A DNA stretch of 64,000 nucleotides from Siphonodentalium dalli. Its lineage: Eukaryota; Mollusca; Scaphopoda; Gadilida; Siphonodentaliidae. Positions 47,401 through 57,115 of this stretch are shown piece after piece. Each line of letters starts with the position of its first letter. Positions within the stretch are counted from its first letter, which is position 1. The stretch lies in assembly GCA_032622095.1 (NCBI GenBank), contig CP136066.1:227110961-227174960 (forward strand), read 5' to 3'. The notes beneath the pieces were generated by a model that ran no database searches, was not told where the DNA came from, and was given only the letters and a program-made list of their open reading frames with translations. Position numbers and translations under genes: made by a program.

Positions 47401-50400
47401 CAGGTGTCAGGCATTGATATCGCAAATAAACAAAAAAACTTGACTCTATCATTGAGGAGGACGAGTTGAAAGGTAAAGTTTTCAGTAGGTCTACCATGTG
47501 TAAACATTTCCAGAATAAATATATTAGCGAAATAGATTTTTCATAGTAGAGTATACTGTATATATATGTATATCTTACAATTTCATTGTAGCTCATACGA
47601 GGTTAATAGTTATTAACCGTTGGCTAACTTGGCCCATCCAAATCAATGATTACAGGAAATGGTTATTGTTGCTTGACGCAAATAATGCACCAAATTCAAC
47701 TTGGATATACTTTGAGAATTCTAAGTTGAGAGTGACTGACTGTACTTAATATGGATGGGGTTATTTTCAAATTTGGCATATGAATGGGGTTATTTTTAAA
47801 TTTGGCAAACAGTGGACATGTATGTTTATACATATGAAATTCTGAGTACCAAAGATTTTAGAGACCCAATAAATGGTTTAAATAAAATGTGCAGTTATTT
47901 CCCGTAATTTAAATCACAGTTGAGTGAGTTGACTGTTAGTCCATATGCCTCACAAAAATGGCCCTCATAATATGAGTGAGGCAGCCTTCTATGGTCCGCA
48001 GTCTCAAGTTCAGGCGGACTACTGTGTACATGGCTACAGGCTGCCTCAAAATGACAGGTCTGTATGTTCCTCTGGAGTTAAATATCAGAAAAAGGGCATT
48101 TGTTTTTCTGCTTTGCCATGGGTTATCGATGCATGTTGGTCTGCCAAAGGGATGTGTGTATGCTTTACACACTTTGACAAACCCAACCTGCATCCATACA
48201 CCATGGAATGCAGAAAATAAGCATACAGTTTTTGAATATTAAATCTGGAATGAAAATCAGGCCAAACTTATATATTGAATAAAATGTGTATCTATAGGGT
48301 GCATATCCCTGTTTCTTTCTCAAGTTTGCCCATACGAGAGATTATTTGCTAATAAACTTGGACAAGAATGATGTTATAATGATAATAAGATTTATAATAT
48401 CTTATCTTAATATTTCCAGACACGAAGAAGGATGCAGCAATCTTGCTGTTGCCTTTTCTTCAAAGTGACAGCGCTGACTTGCTCTATGTCATTGATAAGG
48501 TAAATTTGAATTTGTACAACTGACCAGGGGCGCCGGAAGCATCCAAGGGCAGGGGGCAGAGCCTACAAAAAGGGCACTTTTCCGCAAAAAAGGCATTTTC
48601 TCCGCAAACTCGGCAAAATAACCATAAATTCATTGTGGCAAAAATCCCTATTTTAATGGTATTTGTCGGTTTTTATGGCCGTTTTGTGATAAAATTGACA
48701 AAAAATTAATATTTCTTGTGAAATTGGTGGTATTTGGACCAAAAAAGTCACATTTTGCTATAAAAACACGAGATTAAACACACAAAAAGCATTTTCTGTC
48801 TCCAGAAAAAGGGCAAGTCCTGCCCCCGCTCGCCCCCCCCCCCTTGGTCAAGGACAGGGGGTCAGCTGCCCCCTCTGCCTCCCCTCTTCCGGCGCCCCTG
48901 CAACTGACTTAAAATTAAAAAAAATCCACCTTTGTTTTGATGCCATATAGTATATGCCATTTAATCAGAATATAGTTTCTGAAAGTTTGACAAGATATTT
49001 TGAAGATGAATCAAGGAAACATGAAATAGATGATTCAGGAAGGTATTTTTTGTACAATAACACCTTCAAGAAATTTGTCTGCCATCATTAGGCAGACATA
49101 TACAAAAAACTTTAAAACTGCTCTTTCTCTAGTTTTGTTCTAAATTTGACCACCAAGCTATGATCAAAGGGAATTTGTGATTCCTCAAGTAATTTGAAAT
49201 ATACAAATTCTCAGGACCATTGACCATCATTATGCAGACCAAATCTGGTCTGCCTATTTTTTGCATACCAATCACAACTAGTCATCTGGTGCTTTAATTG
49301 TTAACACCTCTCCTTGTTCAACCGATTTAGGTTGTCTTCTCTACTATATATTTTGAGAACTCTTTATATGTGTATATATATATGTGTGTATGTGGGTACT
49401 TCATAGAATCGAAAACGGCTGCGCGGATCGAGCTCAAATTTCGTATATAAGGGTAAAAACATTTTGGACAAGTTCAGAGCACCGCTTCTCCCTTCCCAGT
49501 CACAAAAAATGGCACCGTGGGGGTTAACACCAACGCTCCTTATATCTTCCATATTGGGATATTTAGCCGGTTAACGCTCTTTATAGTCATCGACGTATTG
49601 ATCTAAGAGGCGTAACTCTACATTTTTAAATAGTTTTCGCAATGTGATTCTTACGTCTGGGTCTCGGCGTGTGCGTCATTATACAGACATGAGCGTGTTG
49701 TGTGATTCTTACGTATTCAGGGCTTCCTAGGAACGCGGATCGGGTCACTTTTTCCGCCCTAGGTGATTTTCACCTTGAAACGGGTACCCACAAATTATAT
49801 ATATGCGTGTTGTGTGATTCTTACGTACTTAGGGCTTCCTAGGAACGCGGGTCGGGTCAGTTTTTCCGCCCTAGGTGATTTTCACCTCGAAACGGGTACC
49901 CACAAATTATATATATGTGTGCATGTGTCCTTTATAGACTCGAACCGATTGCGCTCACACTTGCTACCTACGGGAAGTGTCATGGACGGGTTAAATTGTG
50001 ACCCCTACTTGACCTTGAACATGATCAATTCAAGGTCAAATCGGGTACAATATTGAAAAACCAAAAATTCATTCAAAAAAATTAAATTAAAAAATTAAAT
50101 TAATTCAAAAAAATAAAAATTGTCATGTGTCTGACATTGTTATACGATAAATAGAATATGTAATTCGTATTTATCTAATAAACATACGATATAATACCAC
50201 AAACTGAGAACAGAATAGCGCACTATATCTTCACGTGCATATTATTTCTGCAAGTTCACCAGGTGTAAATTGGGCTTCCGGTGAAATGAAGTGACGTCAC
50301 ATTAACATTTTGCTGCCGATGTCAAATAGCTATTTAGTGATTTGTGTGCGTTGTGGACATCATTTGGACATCATAATCAATTTATAGGTGTCATATGATA

Positions 50401-52792
50401 AAAAGAATATGTAATTCGTGTTTCTCTCATATGATATTTATGAAACTCGTCACGAATTTTCAATTTCTCTCGCCGGAGGCTCGAGAAAACTGAAAATTCT
50501 TAGACTCGTTTCATAAATATCATATGAGAGAAACACTCATTTCATATCCTCTATATATGACTATATATTATAATCATGGCAATACACATGCCCGACATCC
50601 CTTGTAATCATTCAGCAAACCTCGTCAGATTCCATCACCGTTTCAGACTCAGTGTCAACACAACACCATGATTGGTTCGAACTATATCACGATATCTTTA
50701 GCTGGGTAACTGGGTCAAGTACAGGTGCGCCAATTTAAATTTAGTTGTATTCCGTTGGTTCGTGGGTTCAAAACACATTTACATTTAACGTCTAATTAAG
50801 CAAAATTAAAAGTTTTGTTTTACAACACTGATATAGAATTGTTCAAAAAATATCTATATGAAATAACCGCTTGACCTAAATTGACTTAAATTATGCGGAA
50901 CGTCGGCTATAGAGTGGTGACACATTTCTTCCAGATCTGGAAATAATCATCAGCGAAAAATGACTGCTAATTGCACCAGAGAGCTGACCCCAGAGGTCAT
51001 AGGTAGATTAGTCCAGAATGCCCGTGTAATATGAAGTTATTGGTTCAATCGCATTGACACGAAATAGATTCAAAGAAAGCTTTAAATAGCTGACCTCATT
51101 ACAGTGTAGCTTCATGCTGAGCACGTGGCATGTGACGTCACATGCTATGTCAAACATTTGAAGCACACACTGAATGAATTTGTACAGTCGCGATCAGAAC
51201 TGTCTTCGATAACGACCAATATGGGGAGGGGCATAATTAGCTATGAAATACGGTTAGATCCACGTTGAACTTGGAGGCAGTCTCGCTAAAACAAAATTGA
51301 GTTGGCGGAACTATGAAAGCTTCCCAGTTGTCAAAAGACAACAGGTGTGGGAACTTGGGAAATCTCAGACAAATATGACAGCAATTATTATCCATTAATC
51401 TAAATTTAGCTAATAATCATCGCCATACCATACATTGTCGCAACTTACAAGTATTCAATCAAGAATTTTACGACTTTTGCAAATGTTCCACACACGGTCA
51501 TAACGTTACTCTGAGTCGGCACCTTTGATCTCTTTGTCAAAACAACTACCGGTATACATCAAAGGCAGTGCACAACTGACGTCGGTGGAAATACTATCGC
51601 GACAGTGGTGTATATTTCTTTGATGTATTTGGCTTTGAAACTATACCGGGATAGGAATGCAATGAGTGTATATAGGTCAATTATGGGAGCAAACGTACAG
51701 TTTATATAAACATCGGAATCGGAAATTGGCTGATCGTGCCTCCAGTTATCGGAAATCAGTCCGATGGGCTTTTTCATTATCGGAACATCACTAATTGACA
51801 TTACATGCTGTGTGTATGTTAAATAGATTTCACCACGCGACATCATCTTCCAGGAACAATTGTTGGTGTAATAATTTAAAATTAATCCACTTGCATCCAG
51901 ATTGCTGTTTCAGTTCTTAACTTGTGATTGTTAGATCAGATTTCTAAAAAATCTCAAGAAAATAACAGTTGTTATACACAAAATAATTATGATGATGCTG
52001 ATGGATATTTTGTTTAGCTTTATAGTCAGCTTATTTATGTGCAGGTGAAGGGATCTTTGTCTTATTAACATAGTGAACATTCTATCTTTTTGATTGTCAA
52101 CAGATAGGGTTTGTTTTTGTAGTATGACACGTAGGAATCTATATAATAACACATACCTATAACAAATTGATTTGGTTTGTTGGGGCTATTGTCGCTTTCA
52201 GCTGCCAAGGCCATGTTGCAACAGTCAGTTTAAGTGGTGGAGGAAAGCCGAGTTGTATAACTATGAAACCACTGAACCCTGGTAAATAAATGACAAATTT
52301 GTCCAGATAATTGGGAAAGTTCTACAACAAGTTACTTTCCTTGACCACGTCGTCTTATATCCATATAGGAAATGCAATACCTGCAGGAGTGCCTCACTGA
52401 CTGGACCACTGGGCCAGCTATAACAAATTAAATTAATTAATACTTCAATTTTGTTAAAATAATGATGATATTTATTTCTTTAAGAGGAGCCTGTTGGTCT
52501 GACGCCAGTCCTCCAGATTACCAAGGGCAGTGACGACAGCGATATATTTGGTGCCAGTGTGGACATTTTGTTGGTTGTGGAAAAGGAAACAATCTGCAAA
52601 GTTCCTAACTTGAGGATCGGACTCTCTCTGCTATTTTCGGCATACTTTCTTTTTGGTTTGAGGTATCCAGCACACCTCACAAAGACAATGATTTTTATTG
52701 AAAAATTTGTGTTTTGTAATAGAGATGTATCAAAGTTGACTCCACCCATTCAGAAACGTTACAATCGCATAATGGGCTTGGTGCAGAAGTAA
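38448..52792 (+). CDS. SAMD3: SAMD3-like gene, eight exons, 5' end missing
   Basis: Exons (acceptor AG and donor GT seen, phases agree except where noted): 38448-38571, 39531-39797, 40595-40682, 42632-42808, 46269-46379, 47300-47472, 48420-48499, 52487-52792. Exon 1 codes the C-terminal half of a SAM domain (IDGETLLALTERMLERLAP). Exons 2-4 give FPDLPVGSRLLKRALDEK, RTELYQFLVDDMSKLYGW, YPSDRQYDATVNAVL and KYPFLKDF, the conserved central block of SAMD3-type proteins. The last exon gives GASVDILLVVE and LRYPAHLTKTMIFIEKF, then stop. About 440 residues are covered against ~520 for the vertebrate protein. Frame breaks occur in the 46269 exon (HIKTM versus DGVVLVDNPTLIFEHFE) and in the 47300 exon (a seven-A run near 47434-47440). 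The exon with the first half of the SAM domain was not found. Function is unknown; SAM domains bind other SAM domains or RNA. Confidence 0.75.
43505..43600. repeat. Dispersed repeat, copy 2 of the 26465 family
   Basis: Shares 'TCATCACTAAATCCAGAATT', CTGATTGGTCGGCG and CCCACGTGGCTAGTTGCAG with 26465-26545. Lies in intron 4 of the SAMD3-like gene. Confidence 0.55.
43857..44020. mobile_element. Near-perfect ~164-bp hairpin, MITE-like
   Basis: TATAAGGATTAACTGTCATG on the left pairs with its inverse on the right over about 75-80 bases with only a few mismatches. The centre is AAAACCCTTCGGGTTTT. Both ends are flanked by TA-rich sequence (TATAAGG / CCTTATA), so a TA-target MITE is likely. It sits in intron 4 of the SAMD3-like gene; its transcript would fold into a long double-stranded stem. 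Confidence 0.8.
45570..45930. repeat. Dispersed repeat shared with 53330-53709 and 54470-54859
   Basis: Shares 'CCGTTGAAACAGCATTTCTG', CATTCCAATTCATTGGAG, 'GATCATATCCT.ACTGTTTTA', GATAGCATAATAT and 'AACGTGAAGTGAAA' with the block that lies between the duplicated SAMD3-like last exons. This copy is in intron 4 and more diverged, so the repeat is older than the triplication at 52.5-55.6 kb. Class unknown. Confidence 0.65.
48525..48900. mobile_element. hAT-type MITE with 8-bp target duplication
   Basis: Starts CAGGGGCGCCGGAAG and ends CTTCCGGCGCCCCTG. CAACTGAC flanks both sides (48517-48524 and 48901-48908). An 8-bp duplication together with a CAGGG start is diagnostic of the hAT superfamily. 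The interior is rich in AAAAAGGGCA and C runs and has no ORF. It sits in the intron 25 bases downstream of the donor of the 48420-48499 exon. Confidence 0.9.
49338..50056 (+). mobile_element. Helitron-like element, diverged/partial copy with 112-bp tandem pair
   Basis: TCTCTACTATATATTTTGAG at 49338 matches the Helitron 5' terminus and the start of the 35394 copy. The interior differs: 'TAGAATCGAAAACGGCTGCG' and two 112-bp units (49692-49914) with GTGTGATTCTTACGTA, AGGGCTTCCTAGGAACGCGG and ACGGGTACCCACAAATTATA. Near 49995-50045 the familiar CTTGACCTTGAAC...TTCAAGGTCAAATCGGGT appears, but no CTAG end is seen, so the 3' end is lost or changed. Lies in the last intron of the SAMD3-like gene. Confidence 0.55.
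50418..50536. repeat. Imperfect hairpin, ~50-bp arms
   Basis: GTGTTTCTCTCATATGATAT on the left is inverted on the right (ATATCATATGAGAGAAACAC), continuing through TTATGAAAC.CGT and GAATTTTCA to a GC-rich centre around CTCGCCGGAGGCTCGAG. No target duplication was resolved. MITE-like or the remains of an inverted insertion. Confidence 0.55.
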
Positions 52793-52810
52793 TTAGTTCA
52801 TCCATATTAA

Positions 52811-53258
52811 AAGTACTCAATCCGATCAGACGCTCCTAAATTACTATTTCTTCGGGGGTAAAAAATATTTGATTCGAGTCGAGGAACCTACTAGTACCAT
52901 CAAAGCTCAGAGTGATAAGATATTGATTTTTGAAGTTTGTAATTTGAATTGTTTTTGGCCCAAAAACTGATTGAAGCAAGAGGTCAAACAGAAGGTCTTG
53001 CAGATAAAGATGGATAACTCTATAAAATCAAGTGGTAATAATAACCACTTGATTTTAAAGTTATCCATTTTTATCTGCAAGACCGTCCATTTGACCTCGT
53101 GTTTCTGGTAATCGAACAATTGAAATCACAAACTTCAAATATCTATATCTGATCAATTTGAGATTTGACGGGCGTGTTCCTCGACTCGAATCAAATATTT
53201 TTTACCCCTGAAGCCAAAGAAATAGTAGTTTAGGAGCGTCTGATCGGATTGAGTGCCT
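52811..53258. mobile_element. TTAA fold-back MITE, copy 2 (just after the stop codon)
   Basis: TTAA at 52807-52810, then AAGTACTCAATCCGATCAGA; the right end ...TCGGATTGAGTGCCT with a decayed target copy. The two halves (~225 bp each) are inverted repeats meeting at ACCACTTGATTTTA around 53033. It begins 14 bases after the TAA, so the 3' UTR of the gene would lie in the element; the junction ATTAAA could serve as a poly(A) signal, which is inference. Confidence 0.85.
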
Positions 53259-53709
53259 CAAAGTCCATTGGCTCAATAGAGTGAATATAAATATTTAAGA
53301 ATTGTGCTAGGGATCTGCGAATCGGGGAAATTTTGATTGAATCGAAGCTTGAACTGAATCTGCTCTGTGATTTCACACCAAATCAAATCTCGAATCAGAA
53401 TCGTTTTTCATAGAAGCATCCGATTTCCTGTTCTTGAACCGCTGTTCAAACAGCATTTCTGCTGAGCTGTTTAAATGATTCCGACGGCGGAAGTTATTTA
53501 TCATTCCAATTCATTGGAGCGATCATATCCTGACTGTTTTATTGAATAAATAGTTCACTGTTATCGGTGTAATGTCTTAATTCTGGCGGGACCAAACATC
53601 CCGATAGCATAATATAATAAACGTGAAGTGAAATTTACCTGCGTCTCGCCAATCAGGAGCAACCTTTGGGGCGATTCGAAAATTTTGAATAAGAGAAATA
53701 TTTTTCGAC

Positions 53710-53940
53710 AGCGATCTATTCGGTGCCAGTGTGGACATTTTGTTGATTGTGGAAAATGAAACACTCTGCAAAGTTCCAAACTTGTCGATCGGACTCTCTG
53801 CTGTTTTCGGCATACTTTCTGTTTGGTTTGAGGTATCCAGCACACCTCACTAAGACAGTGATTTTTATAGAAATGTATCGAAGTTGACTCCACCCATTCA
53901 GAAATGTTACAATCGCATAATGGGCTTGGTGCAAAGGTAA
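53710..53940 (+). pseudogene. Duplicated last exon of the SAMD3-like gene, copy 2
   Basis: Matches 52538-52792 from AGCGAT to the stop, keeping 'GGTGCCAGTGTGGACATTTT' and 'GGTATCCAGCACACCTCAC'. It has lost about 25 bases in the segment after 'GATTTTTAT' and a few other bases, so the frame is broken. No acceptor is present, so it should not be spliced in. Confidence 0.85.
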
Positions 53941-53958
53941 TTAGTTCATCCATATTAA

Positions 53959-54408
53959 AGGTACTCAATCCGATCAGACGCTCCTAAATTACTATTTCTT
54001 CGGGGGGGGGGGGGTAAAAAATATTTGATTCGAGTCGAGGAACCTACCATCAAAGCTCAGAGTGATCAGATATTGATTTTTGAAGTTTGTAATTTGAATT
54101 GTTTCTGGCCCAAAAACTGATTGCAGCAAGAGGTCAAACAGAAGGTCTTGCAGATAAAGATGGATAACTCTATAAAATCAAGTGGTAATAATAACCACTT
54201 GATTTTAGAGTTATCCATTTTTATCTGCAAGACCGTCCATTTGACCTCGTGTTTCTGGTAATCAAACAATTGAAATCACAAATTTCAAATATCTATATCT
54301 GATCAATTTGAGATTTGACGGGCGTGTTCCTCGACTCGAATCAAATATTTTTTACCCCTGAAGCCAAAGAAATAGTAATTTAGGAGCGTCTGATCGGATT
54401 GAGTGCCT
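53959..54408. mobile_element. TTAA fold-back MITE, copy 3 (in the second block)
   Basis: TTAA at 53955-53958, then AGGTACTCAATCCGATCAGA, ending ...CGGATTGAGTGCCT. Nearly identical to 52811-53258 except for a longer G run near 54003 and a shortened 'ACCTACCATC'. It was copied by the tandem duplication rather than by a new insertion, since it occupies the same place. Confidence 0.85.
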
Positions 54409-54859
54409 CAAAGTCCATTGGCTCAATAGAGTGAATATAAATATTTAAGAATTGTTCTAGGGATCTGCGAATCGGGAAAATTTTGATTGAATCGAAGCTT
54501 GAACTGAATCTGCTCTGTGATTTCACACCAAATCAAATCTCGAATCAGAATCGTTTTTCATAGAAACATCCGATTTCCTGTTCTTGAACCGCTGTTCAAA
54601 CAGCATTTCTGCTGAGCTGTTTAAATGATTCCGACGGCGGAAGTTATTTATCATTCCAATTCATTGGAGCGATCATATCCTGACTGTTTTATTGAATAAA
54701 TAGTTCACTGTTATCGGTGTAATGTCTGAATTCTGGCGGGACCAAACATCCCGATAGCATAATATAATAAACGTGAAGTGAAATTTACCTGCGTCTCGCC
54801 AATCAGGAGCAACCTTTGGGGCGATTCGAAAATTTTGAATAAGAGAAATATTTTTCGAC

Positions 54860-55090
54860 AGCGATCTATTCGGTGCCAGTGTGGACATTTTGTTGATTGT
54901 GGAAAATGAAACACTCTGCAAAGTTCCAAACTTGTCGATCGGACTCTCTGCTGTTTTCGGCATACTTTCTGTTTGGTTTGAGGTATCCAGCACACCTCAC
55001 TAAGACAGTGATTTTTATAGAAATGTATCGATGTTGACTCCACCCATTCAGAAATGTTACAATCGCATAATGGGCTTGGTGCAAAAGTAA
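54860..55090 (+). pseudogene. Duplicated last exon of the SAMD3-like gene, copy 3
   Basis: Almost identical to 53710-53940 (differences such as 'TATCGATG' for 'TATCGAAG' and 'GCAAAAG' for 'GCAAAGG') and carries the same ~25-base loss, so it derives from copy 2. Not translatable in the original frame. Confidence 0.85.
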
Positions 55091-55108
55091 TTAGTTCATC
55101 CATATTAA

Positions 55109-55553
55109 AGATACTCAATCCGATCAGACGCTCCTAAATTACTATTTCTTCGGGGGGGGTAAAAAATATTTGATTCGAGTCGAGGAACCTACCATCAAAG
55201 CTCCGAGTGATCAGATATTGATTTTTGAAGTTTGTAATTTGAATTGTTTCTGGCCCAAAAACTGATTGAAGCAAGAGGTCAAACAGAAGGTCTTGCAGAT
55301 AAATATGGATAACTCTATAAAATCAAGTGGTAATAATAACCACTTGATTTTAGAGTTATCCATCTTTATCTGCAAGACCGTCTGTTTGACCTCGTGTTTT
55401 TGGTAATCAAACAATTGAAATCACAAACTTCAAATATCTATATCTGATCAATCTGAGCTTTGAAGGGTGGGCTCCTCGACTCGAATCAAATATTTTTTAC
55501 CCCTGAAGCCAAAGAAATAGCAATTTAGGAGTGTCTGATCAGATTGAGTACCT
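55109..55553. mobile_element. TTAA fold-back MITE, copy 4 (in the third block)
   Basis: TTAA at 55105-55108, then AGATACTCAATCCGATCAGA, ending ...CAGATTGAGTACCT at 55553. Its right end keeps GAGTACCT, where blocks 2 and 3 have GAGTGCCT, and unique sequence follows. This fits the third block carrying the original right flank of the locus. Confidence 0.85.
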
Positions 55554-55856
55554 TTTCTACAATTCTTGAAAGTTTTCGTCACTTAGCGGCTCAAAAGGGA
55601 GCGATTATTTTGACAATTTCATATTACATCCCACTCATTTCATAAATTTGCATTAATTTATATTCTGCAATTTGGGATGGATGTCAAAACTATGAAGCAT
55701 TGTAGCTATATTTTCATAAAAATACTGCATTATTAACTCAAATATTTTGGTACAAATAAAGAATATATTTGTTGAAGTTGCTTTATTATTCTCTTCTCTT
55801 AGATGTTGGATGACAGTAAGTGTGCTCTCATTATATTCTTGAGAATCCACTGTTGC

Positions 55857-57115
55857 GTTCTCAAAACCAAATTTTATTTTACTCAAAACCAGACCCAATT
55901 GGTTTTTGTGAAACCAAATTTGGTTTTGATCAGAACCACTGAAGGTTTTACTCACAACCAATCATCAAAACCAATTGGTTTTTGTGAAATCCAAATTTGG
56001 TTTTGATCAAAACCACTGAAGGTTTTACTCACAACCAATCATCAAAACCAATTAGTTTTTGTGAAATCCAAATTTGGTTTTGATCAGAACCACTGAAGGT
56101 TTTACTCACAACCAATCATCAAAACCAATTGGTTTTTGTGAAAACCAAATTTGGTTTTGATCAAAACCACTGAAGGTTTTACTCACAACCAATCATCAAA
56201 ACCAATTGGTTTTTGTGAAATCCAAATTTGGTTTTGATCAAAACCACTGAAGGTTTTACTCACAACCAATCATCAAAACCAATTGGTTTTTGTGAAATCC
56301 AAATTTGGTTTTGATCAAAACCACTGAAGGTTTTACTCACAACCAATCATCAAAACCAATTGGTTTTTGTGAAATCCAAATTTGGTTTTGATCAGAACCA
56401 CTGAAGGTTTTACTCACAACCAATCATCAAAACCAATTGGTTTTTGTGAAATCCAAATTTGGTTTTGATCAAAACCACTGAAGGTTTTACTCACAACCAA
56501 TCATCAAAACCAATTGGTTTTTGTGAAATCCAAATTTGGTTTTGATCAGAACCACTGAAGGTTTTACTCACAACCAATCATCAAAACCAATTGGTTTTTG
56601 TGAAATCCAAATTTGGTTTTGATCAGAACCACTGAAGGTTTTACTCACAACCAATCATCAAAACCAATTGGTTTTTGTGAAATCCAAATTTGGTTTTGAT
56701 CAAAACCACTGAAGGTTTTACTCACAACCAATCATCAAAACCAATTAGTTTTTGTGAAATCCAAATTTGGTTTTGATCAGAACCACTGAAGGTTTTACTC
56801 ACAACCAATCATCAAAACCAATTGGTTTTTGTGAAAACCAAATTTGGTTTTGATCAAAACCACTGAAGGTTTTACTCACAACCAATCATCAAAACCAATT
56901 GGTTTTTGTGAAATCCAAATTTGGTTTTGATCAAAACCACTGAAGGTTTTACTCACAACCAATCATCAAAACCAATTGGTTTTTGTGAAATCCAAATTTG
57001 GTTTTGATGATTTGGTTTTGATCAAAACCACGGAACGTTGGTTTTGATCAAAACCAAAGTTGATTCCATATATGTGGCAAGGCTCAAAACCAATTTTGGT
57101 TTTGTACAGAATCAA
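55857..57115. repeat. 77-bp satellite built of palindromes, about 15 units
   Basis: Units are 77 bp (for example CAATCATC at 56036, 56113, 56190) and nearly identical. Each contains the palindromes AAAACCAATTGGTTTT, CCAAATTTGG and GGTTTTGATCAAAACC, then ACTGAAGGTTTTACTCACAA. Variants are G/A in AATTGGTTT, AATCC/AAACC, and ATCAAAACC/ATCAGAACC. The variant order of units 2-5 recurs in units 11-14, so nine units (693 bp) were duplicated as a block. The array is flanked by looser AAAACC/GGTTTT text (55857-55890 and 57003-57115). ORFs on either strand are artefacts. Confidence 0.9.

Larger units (their letters stand above)
52538..55560 (+). repeat. Tandem triplication of the SAMD3-like last exon plus a TTAA MITE
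   Basis: A block beginning AGCGAT in the last exon recurs at 52538, 53710 and 54860 (periods 1172 and 1150); the third block stops near 55560. Each block contains the exon tail, ~20 bases, a TTAA fold-back MITE, and (in blocks 1 and 2) a ~380-bp dispersed repeat. The junctions share CGAC with the sequence upstream of the original AGCGAT, so 4-bp microhomology may have mediated the first duplication. Blocks 2 and 3 share changes absent from block 1, so the second duplication was the more recent. Confidence 0.9.

Noticed and set aside
49763-50056. 97-residue ORF
   Set aside because: Translation of the 112-bp tandem units of a Helitron-like repeat.
53561-55118. Minus-strand ORFs of 135 residues repeated twice
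   Set aside because: Antisense of the duplicated SAMD3-like exon and adjoining repeat; repeated only because the DNA is duplicated.
55857-57115. CRISPR-like regular array
   Set aside because: The 77-bp units are contiguous with no unique spacers, and the host is an animal; it is a satellite.
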